In this document: positions 1-7,804 of the stretch, one piece after another | Numbering within the stretch: position 1 is the stretch's first letter | Layout: every line of letters starts with the position of its first letter | Assembly: GCA_003150395.1 (NCBI GenBank) | Contig: QAMI01000062.1 | Location: 1 to 32,239, forward strand | Length of the DNA stretch: 32,239 nucleotides | Origin: Candidatus Gastranaerophilales bacterium | GTDB taxonomy: Bacteria > Cyanobacteriota > Vampirovibrionia > Gastranaerophilales > Gastranaerophilaceae | Direction of reading: 5' to 3' | The notes under the pieces: model-generated | Database searches by the model: none | What the model was told of the DNA's origin: nothing | Seen by the model: the letters and a program-made list of their open reading frames with translations, nothing else | Translations under genes and position numbers: made by a program

Positions 1-20
1 TTTTTTTTATGCTCAATTGC

Positions 21-46
21 GGGCGGTCATAGCGCCTTTTTTATTA
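21..46 (+). terminator. weak hairpin plus T-run at window edge
   Basis: GGCG and CGCC can pair over a seven-base loop and are followed directly by seven T. The stem is only four base pairs, so this is a weak plus-strand terminator candidate for a gene left of the window. The eight T at 1-8 may be the tail of another one. Confidence 0.25.
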
Positions 47-71
47 TAAACTATTTTTTATATGCGCGCAA

Positions 72-79
72 GGGGGGGG
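72..79 (+). repeat. run of eight G
   Basis: An uninterrupted G8 tract lies in the intergenic space beyond the sepF terminator. Homopolymeric G is rare in this AT-rich window; the only longer run is the 12-base tract inside the prepilin gene. No gene visible here would be switched by it. Confidence 0.6.
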
Positions 80-81
80 AC

Positions 82-106
82 AAAAAAGACGGCGTTACGC
101 CGTCTT
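82..106 (-). terminator. rho-independent terminator of sepF
   Basis: On the minus strand a perfect nine-base-pair stem (AAGACGGCG / CGCCGTCTT, loop TAA) is followed by a T-run. It lies about 40 bases past the sepF stop and closes the YggS-sepF transcript. Confidence 0.85.
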
Positions 107-145
107 ATAACTATCCTCTTCTTCTCTTTAAATTACGAATAGACC

Positions 146-655
146 TTATTGTTGGAGAGGAGCTCTCCACAAAGAGTCATTAAATTTATTTTGGTTAGCG
201 TTGATATCAACAGACAAAGTGACATTGCTAGGAGTGAATACAAATACCAAATCACCAACTTTTTGCGGTTTTCCATTAAGTGCGTGAGCTGCACCGCAAA
301 CAAAATCAATTGTTCTTTGAGATTGTTCTTTATCAAGAAGGTGAAGATTAAGAACGATTGTTTGTCTATCTTTTAGGTGTTGAACGATTTGAGCTGCGTC
401 ATCAAATGAACGGGGTTCCATAATTCTAACTTCATAACCGCTTCTAAAGTTTGGATGACTAACAACTTTAACCTCCTGTGTTTTTTCGACTTTTGGCTGG
501 TAAGAATATGCCGGGTCAATAGCTAGGTTATCTTGAACATCGTAACCGCCTTCCATATCATCTTCTGCCATATCATCAAAAATAGTTTCTCTGGGTTCAA
601 ATCCTTTTACCAAGAAATCAACTACTGATTTAATTTTGTCTGTAACAATCGCCAC
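146..655 (-). CDS. sepF: cell division protein SepF
   Basis: SepF binds the FtsZ C-terminal tail and tethers Z-ring filaments to the inner face of the cytoplasmic membrane; in cyanobacteria (Cdv2) and Gram-positives it replaces FtsA-like anchors. The 169 residues show the expected layout: an N-terminal amphipathic helix (MAIVTDKIKSVVDFLVKGF) for membrane binding, an acidic linker at about 25-60, and the C-terminal SepF fold from about 70, with VRIMEPRSFDDAAQIVQHL, then VLNLHLLD and the TIDFVCGAAHALNG helix. Length is normal. The upstream YggS-family gene ends 26 bases away on the same strand, the classic ylmE-ylmF order, so the two are probably co-transcribed. A strong terminator follows. The start is the first ATG, with a GGAGG-like element just upstream (revcomp of cctcc). 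Confidence 0.95.
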   Translation of the reverse strand: MAIVTDKIKSVVDFLVKGFEPRETIFDDMAEDDMEGGYDVQDNLAIDPAYSYQPKVEKTQEVKVVSHPNFRSGYEVRIMEPRSFDDAAQIVQHLKDRQTIVLNLHLLDKEQSQRTIDFVCGAAHALNGKPQKVGDLVFVFTPSNVTLSVDINANQNKFNDSLWRAPLQQ

Positions 656-681
656 CGTTTTTCCTCCGTTTATTTTATACT

Positions 682-1350
682 TTAACTAAATAATTTTCTA
701 CCTATCCTAAGCATTGTAGCTCCGCAGCGGGCTGCAATGGTGTAATCCTGACTCATACCCATAGATAGTTCATTCATTTTGCAGTTGTATTTTTCTTCAA
801 GCTGTTTTTTCGTTTGGGCAACATCCGTAAAAAGTGAGGTGAGCGTTTCTTCGTCTGCCCCGAGAGGCGCCATACTCATCAAACCTGCAACTTCAATACC
901 TTCAAGCTTAATAATTTCCGGAAAGACTTCAAAAAGTTCTTCTTTTGAAAACCCGAATTTTTGAACTTCGTTAGCATTGTTCAATTGCAGAAGAATTTTT
1001 TGGACTTTTTGAAACGCCTTGGCTGCTTCTGCAATTGCGTTTGCAAGTTTTAAAGTGTCAACTGACTGGATAAAATCGAAATGTTCAACAGCTTTTTTAA
1101 CTTTGTTTGATTGAAGGTGCCCGATAAAGTGAAATGTTGAATTTTCCATTACCTCTTGCGGAAGCCTTGCAAATTTTTCGATTGCATCCATCACTCTTGA
1201 TTCGCCGAAATTGCGAAGACCTGCCTGGTAAGCTGCAATAATCGCCTCTTCGTCAAAATACTTTGTAACTGCAATAATATTTGGTCTATAAGGTACAATT
1301 TCTTCTTGTATGCGTGAAAGATTCTCTTTTACCCTGAATTGCATAATCAT
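682..1350 (-). CDS. yggS: YggS/PROSC-family PLP-binding homeostasis protein
   Basis: A cytoplasmic, single-domain, fold-type III PLP protein that buffers pyridoxal phosphate and affects amino-acid and keto-acid balance; no catalytic reaction is firmly known for the family. Visible signatures are the PLP lysine in IIAVTKYFDEE near the N terminus, NFGESRVMDA, HFIGHLQSNKVKKAV, the GLMSMAP segment and the C-terminal ELSMGMSQDYTIAARCGATMLRIG. The frame is open further up, but AAGGG is well placed before the ATG at 1350, with another ATG six bases on; the upstream codons do not look like YggS, so I start here. It shares a promoter and transcript with sepF, the ylmE-ylmF arrangement of Gram-positives and cyanobacteria. 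Confidence 0.93.
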   Translation of the reverse strand: MIMQFRVKENLSRIQEEIVPYRPNIIAVTKYFDEEAIIAAYQAGLRNFGESRVMDAIEKFARLPQEVMENSTFHFIGHLQSNKVKKAVEHFDFIQSVDTLKLANAIAEAAKAFQKVQKILLQLNNANEVQKFGFSKEELFEVFPEIIKLEGIEVAGLMSMAPLGADEETLTSLFTDVAQTKKQLEEKYNCKMNELSMGMSQDYTIAARCGATMLRIGRKLFS

Positions 1351-1380
1351 CTTACCCTTACAAGAATAGCTGATTGCCAA

Positions 1381-1670
1381 ATCCTACTAACTTTAACAAT
1401 CAATTGAATATAAAATAATTGTACTCTATACCGTTATAGCGGACAACTATTTTATTTTTAACACTGCCTGAACTTGTTTCATTCCGCCGAAACCATGATG
1501 GCGACATGATTTCAGCGAATTTACATTTCTTCAAGTTTGATTAATATTTTGTAATAATGTGCAATTTTGAGCATGCTTTGAGCAGTTTAAGGCATGCCTC
1601 ACTGTTACAAGCTTTAGGATAAACTATTTTTTTGTTTATTTTATCCATTAAACATATGAGATTTGAAATA
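1381..1670. other. 290-base intergenic stretch
   Basis: Holds the yggS promoter at its left end. I see no gene in the rest. CTGAACTTGTTTCA at 1468-1481 matches the core of a short dispersed palindromic repeat I remember from many host-associated bacteria, but the matching outer arm is absent, so it would be a remnant. GGATAAA and TTTATCC (1617-1648) form a weak stem without a T-run that might end the prepilin transcript. Confidence 0.4.
1418..1446 (-). promoter_or_regulatory. sigma-70-type promoter of yggS-sepF
   Basis: On the minus strand TTGTCC and TACAAT are separated by exactly 17 bases. Transcription would begin near 1411 and leave a leader of about 60 bases before the YggS-family start at 1350. 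Confidence 0.55.
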
Positions 1671-2405
1671 TTATTTTAAAATCATTTCAGAAAAATACAT
1701 CCCGCCTTTTTCTTTCATTTTACAAATTTCATCATATAAAACGACATTTTTCTTTTCATTTTCTCGGTATAAATTTGTCCAAAAAACATCATATCCCCAT
1801 TTATTTGGCCCCTTTTCACCATTAACGTCAATAACAACCCATGGTGAATAGCCAAGTCCAGTACTACCATCATTTGCAATTATAAAAGCGCCATCATTCA
1901 GAGTAAATACTTTAAATTTATCTAAGTTATCTGTCAATGAACAAGAATGATTATCTACAGAACCACCAGCATTTAACACATCATTTTTTGTTTTATATTT
2001 TAAAATACAATTATCTTCAGCGTAATTACAAACTTTTATCACACGTAATTCATCCAATAATTTAGGCCAGAAATCACCACATTCACTGTAATAATAACGC
2101 AAAACACCCATAACATAACATTCATATGGCATACCGTGCTCAGTTTGGACTAAATTTATTGCATTTTGCAAATTTGCATACGTCTTTTTAAACTGCTGAG
2201 CAAGAATAAAGCGTTCGGCTTTATTAATCACTGTCGGCAGTGTCATAGCAGCAACAATCCCAATTATTCCGAGAGTTATCAAAACCTCTGCAAGTGTGAA
2301 GGCAAAACTTTCACAACAAAGCATTGATTGATTAATCTTTACCTTACACGGGACCTCCACAAACCCTGCAGGAGCGTTATTTTCGGGTGCCCCCCCCCCC
2401 CGCAT
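1671..2405 (-). CDS. type IV prepilin-like protein with poly-G tract at its start
   Basis: A class III methylated prepilin or pseudopilin: the segment AFTLAEVLITLGIIGIV is the hydrophobic N-terminal helix, with F(+1) and E(+5), and cleavage is expected at A|F. The C-terminal part carries VVIDVNGEKGPNKWGYDVF, a pattern shared with the prepilin at 14711-15397 (DVNG..K.PN..G.D.F). The frame opens at an ATG at 2405 with no clear ribosome binding site and reads through 12 G (MRGGGAP). An excellent AGGAG sits seven bases before another ATG at 2430, but that frame meets TAA after 17 codons because of the tract length. Eleven or fourteen G would join that start to the pilin body, giving a leader of about 43 residues, long for a prepilin. 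I therefore suspect a phase-variable gene in the OFF state, or a homopolymer sequencing error. It follows the methyltransferase stop by 12 bases. Confidence 0.75.
   Translation of the reverse strand: MRGGGAPENNAPAGFVEVPCKVKINQSMLCCESFAFTLAEVLITLGIIGIVAAMTLPTVINKAERFILAQQFKKTYANLQNAINLVQTEHGMPYECYVMGVLRYYYSECGDFWPKLLDELRVIKVCNYAEDNCILKYKTKNDVLNAGGSVDNHSCSLTDNLDKFKVFTLNDGAFIIANDGSTGLGYSPWVVIDVNGEKGPNKWGYDVFWTNLYRENEKKNVVLYDEICKMKEKGGMYFSEMILK
2390..2401 (-). repeat. G12 tract, candidate phase-variation switch
   Basis: Twelve consecutive C on the plus strand (G on the coding strand), ending two bases after the ATG at 2405-2403 and 27 bases downstream of the SD-linked ATG at 2430. The length decides whether the SD-linked start is in frame with the prepilin: 11 or 14 is in frame; 12 (here) and 13 are out of frame. 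Confidence 0.8.
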
Positions 2406-2427
2406 ACTCAGTTGTAGTCAGTATTTT

Positions 2428-2442
2428 CATACTATAGCTCCT
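2428..2442 (-). promoter_or_regulatory. ribosome binding site and ATG out of frame with the prepilin
   Basis: AGGAG (2438-2442) with a seven-base spacer to ATG (2428-2430), directly after the methyltransferase TAA. The frame reads M-K-I-L-T-T-T-E-Y-A-G-G-G-G-T-R-K then TAA. It is the best translation start in the region, yet leads nowhere at the present tract length. Confidence 0.7.
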
Positions 2443-3318
2443 TTATTTTACCTTTTGAAAAATCATTACATATTCATGTTTAAAAATGAAAAAACCACCA
2501 GCAAGCGCACGATAACGCCATAGGTTTGCAGTTTTACCTTTTGCACGCTCATTACCTTGAATATCTTTTACAATAATACCTTTTAATCTGAAGCCTAGTT
2601 TCATCATTCTTGCCATGCATTCAAAACCAAGCGGCTGCACTTCAGAATTTTTATAGCTGTCACCGATAATCAACGCGGCAAAACGGTCTTTTTCAAGTTT
2701 ATCATAACCGTTTTTGGCAACTTTTTCAAACAAATCGTAAAATTCTTCGGTCGAATCACAATTAGATAAATCTTCTTTTTTATCTGAAAATTTGATAATA
2801 TCATCATATGGTGGATGAAGAATTAAAAACTGAGCTTTTTCTTCACCTAAAATTTCAAGCCCTGCCTGGATTTTATCTCTGACTTCAACAGACGCTGAAT
2901 CTGCACAGATAATTCTTACATCTGTTACAAGCTGCTTCGGGGTAAATTTTTCTGAAACTTTTTCGGCAAGTTCGTCTTTCAGCTCAACTCCAATACAGCG
3001 TCTGCCCATATTCAGGGCTTCAATACCTGAAGTTCCCGAGCCGAAAAACAAATCTAACACAACATCGCCTTTTTTGGTAAATCTTTCGTAAAGCTGCTGG
3101 GCGATTTGCGGAATGTAATTTCCGTGATACTCATTAGAGTGTCCGCCTTCTCTTAAGCGGGTCGGAAATTCCCACAAAGTATCGGTTTTAACATGATCGT
3201 AAGCCTTCCAGTTATTCAGGTCAATATCACTGTATTTTGTAGTTTTAACAGGTTTAACAACCTGTAAATCCGTTTTCTTTAATGGTTTTAATTTTGTATT
3301 TGTTTTAACTCTTGCCAA
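2443..3318 (-). CDS. SAM-dependent DNA methyltransferase (N4/N6 amino-type)
   Basis: Transfers a methyl group from S-adenosylmethionine to an exocyclic amine in DNA. Motif I (FXGXG) is VVLDLFFGSGTSGIEALNMG, followed by CIGVEL; motif IV is ILHPPYDDIIKFS, where the usual D/N/S-PPY starts with His. The order I before IV, and IALNMGRRCIGVE-like context, suit an N4/N6 DNA methylase domain. The C-terminal region (LIIGDSYKNSEVQPLGFEC...KGIIVKDIQG) looks typical of the same class. Start: TTG at 3318 has AAGGGGAG eight bases upstream, which is far better than the TTG at 3339 that lies upstream of that ribosome binding site. About 291 residues. No restriction endonuclease is beside it, so it is an orphan enzyme here. 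The prepilin starts 12 bases after its stop and is probably in the same transcript. An RNA substrate cannot be ruled out. Confidence 0.8.
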   Translation of the reverse strand: MARVKTNTKLKPLKKTDLQVVKPVKTTKYSDIDLNNWKAYDHVKTDTLWEFPTRLREGGHSNEYHGNYIPQIAQQLYERFTKKGDVVLDLFFGSGTSGIEALNMGRRCIGVELKDELAEKVSEKFTPKQLVTDVRIICADSASVEVRDKIQAGLEILGEEKAQFLILHPPYDDIIKFSDKKEDLSNCDSTEEFYDLFEKVAKNGYDKLEKDRFAALIIGDSYKNSEVQPLGFECMARMMKLGFRLKGIIVKDIQGNERAKGKTANLWRYRALAGGFFIFKHEYVMIFQKVK

Positions 3319-3434
3319 GTCTCTTTCTCCCCTTATCAAATCTATAGAGGTATTTTATAGAAATGTTTCAAATTTGTAATCAATTGTTTAGATGAATTTG
3401 TTTTTGTTGTAAGTTGAGATTGTATGGAGGAAGA

Positions 3435-4439
3435 ATGTTCTCTGAATATTTAACATTAAGTAATTTATACATGATTACGGGCTTTTTAATCTCGATGTAT
3501 TCCTGCGTTTCCAATGACGTAATTCAGACACTCGGAACATACCTCACAACCAGCAAAAAAATGCCGACTTGGTTAATCTGGGCATTTACAAGTGCGGTTT
3601 TAATCATTACAATTACAACAGGCTGGATTGTGAATAATGGAGATATGGCATTTGGCAGGCTGGAAAGAATTCCTTTCCCTGAAACATTTACGCTTGTTCA
3701 TGTTTTGCCGCCGATAATTCTGTTATTCCTAACACGTTATGGAATTCCGGTATCGACAACATTTTTGATTTTAAGTATATTTTCGGCAAGTGATATCAGC
3801 GTAATTGGAATGATTTTGTCGAAATCAATTATCGGATATTTTTTGGCACTTGTTGTTTCAATTATAATTTATACAATTATAGCCAGACCGCTTGAAAGAG
3901 TTTTTTATTACACTGCGGATAAAAAAATCTCAAAATGGTGGATTGCTGCAAAATGGGCTTCAACAGCATTTTTATGGTCGCAATGGCTTATGCAGGATGC
4001 AGCGAATTTATTCGTTTATCTTCCAAGAAAAACATCTTTTTCTACTTTGCTTTTTGTTTTAATCGCATTTTCAGCATTTTTGTGGATGGTTGCAGACAAA
4101 CGCGGCGGAGAAGTTCAAAAGATTGTAAAAATGAAAACAAATGTTCAAGATCCCCGTTCTGCAACAATTATCGATTTAATTTATGCGTTTTTACTTTTGT
4201 ATTTTATACAACTTAACAACATTCCGATGTCAACCACATGGGTATTTATAGGGCTTCTGGCAGGACGCGAAATTGCGCTTTACAACAGGTTGAGATTTGA
4301 AAGTCCTAAAAAAATGTATAAACATATTCTTAAAGACCTCACGAAAGTTACTTTTGGGCTGGTTGTTTCAATTGTTGTTGTGGTCATATTAATAAAATTT
4401 GATTTAGTAAAAGAATTTTTCATGTCGCATTTTATGTAA
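3435..4439 (+). CDS. PiT-family-like inorganic phosphate (anion) transporter
   Basis: A polytopic inner-membrane protein of about 334 residues with around nine or ten hydrophobic helices. It shows the PiT (PF01384-type) inverted-repeat signatures in degenerate form: SNDVIQTLGTYLTTSK at 26-41 resembles the G-x-ND-x5-G loop, GIPVSTTFLILSIF at about 103-116 the first P-x-S-T-T loop, and NNIPMSTTWVFIGLLAGRE near 260 the second. Known members import phosphate (or sulfate) with a cation. The first loop has Ser for Gly or Ala and only one ND is obvious, so substrate is uncertain. Start chosen at 3435, where GGAGG lies four bases upstream; the longer frame from 3414 would contain that site. mutL begins ten bases after its stop and carries its own ribosome binding site. 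Confidence 0.7.
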   Translation: MFSEYLTLSNLYMITGFLISMYSCVSNDVIQTLGTYLTTSKKMPTWLIWAFTSAVLIITITTGWIVNNGDMAFGRLERIPFPETFTLVHVLPPIILLFLTRYGIPVSTTFLILSIFSASDISVIGMILSKSIIGYFLALVVSIIIYTIIARPLERVFYYTADKKISKWWIAAKWASTAFLWSQWLMQDAANLFVYLPRKTSFSTLLFVLIAFSAFLWMVADKRGGEVQKIVKMKTNVQDPRSATIIDLIYAFLLLYFIQLNNIPMSTTWVFIGLLAGREIALYNRLRFESPKKMYKHILKDLTKVTFGLVVSIVVVVILIKFDLVKEFFMSHFM

Positions 4440-4449
4440 GGAGTAGAAA

Positions 4450-6228
4450 TTGGCAAGAATTCAACAGTTATCAAAACATTTAATAAACCAGATTGCGGCA
4501 GGTGAAGTTATTGAGCGCCCGGCGTCTGTAGTTAAAGAACTTGTTGAAAACTCTGTAGATGCAGGCGCAAAAAAAATCAGTATTGAAATCACAAACGATT
4601 GCCGAAACATTAGAATTGCCGACAACGGCTGCGGGATACATCCAGATGATATTCTGCTCGCTTTTACAAAACATGCAACAAGCAAAATCAAAACGGATGA
4701 AGACTTGTTTGATATTCATACACTCGGGTTTCGCGGAGAGGCACTTGCAAGTATAATTTCGATTTCAAAACTCACCTGCACAACACGAACGGCGGAATTT
4801 GAAACCGGGACAAAAGTAAAATGCGAAAATTCAGAAGTTAATAAAGTCGAAACCGGATGTGCAATCGGAACAATTATGGATATAAAAGATTTGTTCTACA
4901 ATATTCCGGCAAGACTGAAATTTTTAAAAAGCGCTTCAACAGAATTTTCATATATTCAGGAGCTTCTGCAATCAATTGCATTGGCAAATCCTGACGTTGC
5001 ATTTGAACTTAAACGCGACGGCAAAACTACACTTAAAACAACCGGGCTGGGAGATTTAAAACGCACTATTAAAGAGCTTTTTAATGCAGAAGTGACAGAA
5101 AATCTTAAAGAGGTTCTTAAAACAGACAAAATTGCAGGAATGCAGATTTCAGGGTATGTTAGCACACCTGATTTTACGCGTTCAAGCAAAAAAAATTACT
5201 ACATGTTTATAAATAAGCGAGCCGTAAAATGTCCGGTTTTCCAAAAATCAATCGACAACGCTTACAAAAATTTAATTGCAAGCGGAAAATACCCGTTTGT
5301 TGTTCTCAATCTTGAAATTCCGCCGGCAGATGTTGATGTGAACGTTCACCCGACAAAAAAAGAAGTCCGCTATAAAAATACGAATATGGTTTTCAACTTT
5401 ATTTACACTGCAATTCAGGGCGGACTGACGAATTATGTGGAAAAGCCTTCTGCTGAAATGTCAATAAATTCTGAGTCTTCTGAATTCAAAGAGCCTGTCG
5501 GGGTATTGAATTTTCCAAAATCAGAAACCGGAGAGATTTATTTCGATAAAACTGAAGATTCAATGTATGTTTCAGACAATATGATGGAGAAGATTTCCCA
5601 AAGCCTTCCTTTTAAACGTGAAGAAACTGTAGAACAGGCTAAGCTTATAACACATGTTGAGAAAGAGCCTGAGCCGGAAGAAAATATTATCGGGCAGTAC
5701 AAAAATACTTATATTTTGATTGAACGTGACGAAGGTTTGGAAATCGTGGATCAGCATATAGCTGAAGAAAGATATATTTATGAAAAATTAAAGTCAGAAA
5801 AAAATATTGTGTCACAGCTTCTTTTCGTATCAGATGTTTTGACAGTTTCAAGCGCCGAGGCTGAACTTATCAAAGAAAATATTGAAAAATTCGAAAAGTT
5901 CGGCTACGGAATTGAATTTTTAAAAGAAAATGAACTTATATTCCGAAAAGTTCCGCAATTAATAGCAAAAGTCAATCCAAAAGAAATTTTATCAGATATT
6001 TTAGAAAATATCGAAGGTGACATTGACGGTTTAGAAGAAAAAATTCTCATTACAACCTCTTGTAAGGCGTCAGTGAAAGCTGGACAAAAGCTTTCAACCT
6101 GGCAGATGCAGGAGATTATCAAAAGATGGCGCACGACAAAAATGCCATACACATGCCCGCATGGAAGACCGATTTCGAAAATACTTCCGCATAAGCAGAT
6201 TGCATCATTCTTTCAGCGGCAATCCTAA
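4450..6228 (+). CDS. mutL: DNA mismatch repair protein MutL
   Basis: MutL couples mismatch recognition by MutS to strand incision. The N-terminal GHKL ATPase has all motifs: LVENSVDAGA (31-40, catalytic Glu33), DNGCGI (58-63), TKHATSKI (73-80) and LGFRGEALASI (92-102). A transducer domain with VDVNVHPTKKEVR follows, then a charged linker (about 330-410) and the C-terminal dimerisation domain. DQHIAEERYIYE at 434-445 fits the endonuclease metal motif DQHA(X)2E(X)4E apart from Ile for Ala; SCKASVKAGQ and CPHGRP (569-574) complete the site. This makes it a nicking MutL, as expected without MutH. It starts at TTG 4450 with AAGGAG six bases upstream. Length 592 is normal. mutS is not in the window. 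The stop is only eight bases from the convergent gene and no terminator is visible. Confidence 0.97.
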   Translation: MARIQQLSKHLINQIAAGEVIERPASVVKELVENSVDAGAKKISIEITNDCRNIRIADNGCGIHPDDILLAFTKHATSKIKTDEDLFDIHTLGFRGEALASIISISKLTCTTRTAEFETGTKVKCENSEVNKVETGCAIGTIMDIKDLFYNIPARLKFLKSASTEFSYIQELLQSIALANPDVAFELKRDGKTTLKTTGLGDLKRTIKELFNAEVTENLKEVLKTDKIAGMQISGYVSTPDFTRSSKKNYYMFINKRAVKCPVFQKSIDNAYKNLIASGKYPFVVLNLEIPPADVDVNVHPTKKEVRYKNTNMVFNFIYTAIQGGLTNYVEKPSAEMSINSESSEFKEPVGVLNFPKSETGEIYFDKTEDSMYVSDNMMEKISQSLPFKREETVEQAKLITHVEKEPEPEENIIGQYKNTYILIERDEGLEIVDQHIAEERYIYEKLKSEKNIVSQLLFVSDVLTVSSAEAELIKENIEKFEKFGYGIEFLKENELIFRKVPQLIAKVNPKEILSDILENIEGDIDGLEEKILITTSCKASVKAGQKLSTWQMQEIIKRWRTTKMPYTCPHGRPISKILPHKQIASFFQRQS

Positions 6229-6236
6229 AATGACGC

Positions 6237-7565
6237 TTAGTCAACGATTATTTGTTCAGGCTCCTGTTTTGGCGCTTTTCTTTGCTGACGTTTTAAAATA
6301 GAGTCAATATTGTTGAAATCTTCGTTTTCAGCAAATACATTTTCGCTTTCTTTTTCTTTGTTAATCTGCGCCAAAACTATCGGATCATCTTCTGTTGGCG
6401 GCGGTTCCGGTGCATCGTCTTTTTTAACAGGAGATTCTGCTTTTGCCTTTACTTCGCCCTCTGAAACGGTGTTTGAAATATTTTCACTGCCTCTATCAAC
6501 ATCTTCAATCATGCCTTTCATTTGCGATGCAACTTTCTTAATTGATTTGTCTGAAGTGAAGGTTACATTTTGCAGGATGTTTCCACTCTTGACTGATGTT
6601 ACAGCAAGGTTTTTCCCGATTGTGTTAGATTTTAACAAATCAACAACGCCGGTTGCACCGTCAAAAATTAAATTGCTGCCGGTTACGGTTCTTTCATTGT
6701 GCTGCGATTCATATTGAGTAATAAGATTTGCCGTAAAAGTAGTATCAGAAGCGTAATCCTGAGCGACTTTCGCTTCTTTTGAAACCCCTTGCATAAGTTT
6801 TGAAATTCTATCAAAATCTGTTGTAAAATTCTCAATTTGCACAGTTGAACTTTTAACTTCGTTATCCATCAAAAAACCAAGCTGACCATAGCGGGCTTTT
6901 TCATCCTGCGACATTTCTTCGCCGCTTTTGGCTTTGGCATCAAGAGTTTGCCATTCGTTCATCATTTCTTGAACTTTTTTTAAGGCGTTATTTTGAATTG
7001 ATTGTGCATCGTCCGCTGAGATTTCAAGCTGTGAAGAATATTGTTCAAACTCTTTTTCAGCCTGTGTCAAAACTTCTTCCTGCGCGGCTACCTGTTTATT
7101 AAAAACTTTTGCAACATTTTTCTTACCCATATCGCCTGCGTCACCAATATCAGCAGCTAAACCGTCAGCGTCGTTAATATCGTTTATATCACCTGTATCA
7201 AGCTGATATTCCACAGTGTTTGAATCCGCCATTGAATGCGCCCAATCCGAAACTTCTTTTGGGATTTCGACTCCGTTATCCTCCATCTGTAAAATTTCTT
7301 CATAAGTATATTGTAGCCATTCGGGGGCATCCGGTCTGTTTTGTTTTCGTAAAGAATTGCTCATATCGCCTAAAAGCGTTCGCTGGTTATGATCCGACAT
7401 AACCCCCAATGCATATTCCCTAAGATCATCATCTGACCAGCCTGCAAAATTTGGATTTGTTTTAAATTCATCAATCAAATCCTGCAAAGTCGTACCTTGT
7501 TGGTAAGTTCTTTGCGTAAACATATCCTGCATAACTTTCTTTTTTATTGATTGAATGCTTGTCAT
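6237..7565 (-). CDS. uncharacterised 442-residue acidic, helical protein
   Basis: I do not recognise the family. No signal peptide or membrane helix is visible. Residues 1-120 are compact and rich in aromatic and charged residues (LQDLIDEFKTNPNF, DDDLREYALGVM, EWLQYTYEEILQM). About 125-145 is an Asp/Gly/Ile-rich spacer (DINDINDADGLAADIGDAGD). About 150-260 is strongly helical and probably coiled coil. About 290-350 is rich in Thr/Ser/Val and could be beta (SNLIFDGATGVVDLL, GKNLAVTSVKSGNILQNVTF). The C terminus is a Pro/Glu/Lys-rich tail. The first ATG is used, with AAAGG nine bases before it. It is monocistronic, convergent with mutL and followed by no obvious terminator. It is probably cytoplasmic and lineage-specific; it shares this style with the proteins at 17776-19137 and 26869-30583. 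Confidence 0.75.
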   Translation of the reverse strand: MTSIQSIKKKVMQDMFTQRTYQQGTTLQDLIDEFKTNPNFAGWSDDDLREYALGVMSDHNQRTLLGDMSNSLRKQNRPDAPEWLQYTYEEILQMEDNGVEIPKEVSDWAHSMADSNTVEYQLDTGDINDINDADGLAADIGDAGDMGKKNVAKVFNKQVAAQEEVLTQAEKEFEQYSSQLEISADDAQSIQNNALKKVQEMMNEWQTLDAKAKSGEEMSQDEKARYGQLGFLMDNEVKSSTVQIENFTTDFDRISKLMQGVSKEAKVAQDYASDTTFTANLITQYESQHNERTVTGSNLIFDGATGVVDLLKSNTIGKNLAVTSVKSGNILQNVTFTSDKSIKKVASQMKGMIEDVDRGSENISNTVSEGEVKAKAESPVKKDDAPEPPPTEDDPIVLAQINKEKESENVFAENEDFNNIDSILKRQQRKAPKQEPEQIIVD

Positions 7566-7652
7566 TGAAATGCGCCTTTCTTAAATAATTACTTTGATAT
7601 AATTTACGACACAAACAACGGTGGACTTTAACGGAAATTTTTAATTGGATTT

Positions 7653-7698
7653 CAAAAAAGCCGAATTGATAAGGGTTTTACCGTTACAAATTCAGCTT
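7653..7698 (-). terminator. second, weaker terminator downstream of trxA
   Basis: On the minus strand AAGCTGAATT pairs with AATTCGGCTT (one G-U pair) around a 21-base loop and runs into TTTTTTG. It lies behind the stronger trxA terminator, so the two stand in tandem. Confidence 0.5.
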
Positions 7699-7725
7699 TA
7701 TAAAATGTTACAATTAATTTTTTGC

Positions 7726-7776
7726 TAAAAAAAGATTCTTCGCTGACGCTCAGAATGACATATCAGCGAAGAATCT
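7726..7776 (-). terminator. strong terminator of trxA built from a repeat-like palindrome
   Basis: A perfect 14-base-pair stem (AGATTCTTCGCTGA at 7733-7746, TCAGCGAAGAATCT at 7763-7776) is followed on the minus strand by TTTTTTTAGC. The loop together with one arm (CATTCTGAGCG...GCGAAGAATCT) resembles a short dispersed palindrome I remember from many unrelated bacterial genomes; that recollection is not checked. Confidence 0.85.
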
Positions 7777-7804
7777 ATGAACTTATTGACTTTTGATAGA
7801 TTAA

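Noticed and set aside
2443..3318. Complete restriction-modification system
   Set aside because: Neighbouring genes are a prepilin and a transporter; no endonuclease or specificity subunit is visible.
6310..6717. 135-residue Ser/Phe-rich frame on the plus strand
   Set aside because: Antisense to the 442-residue gene; composition is typical of complement translation of a Glu/Lys/Asp-rich protein.
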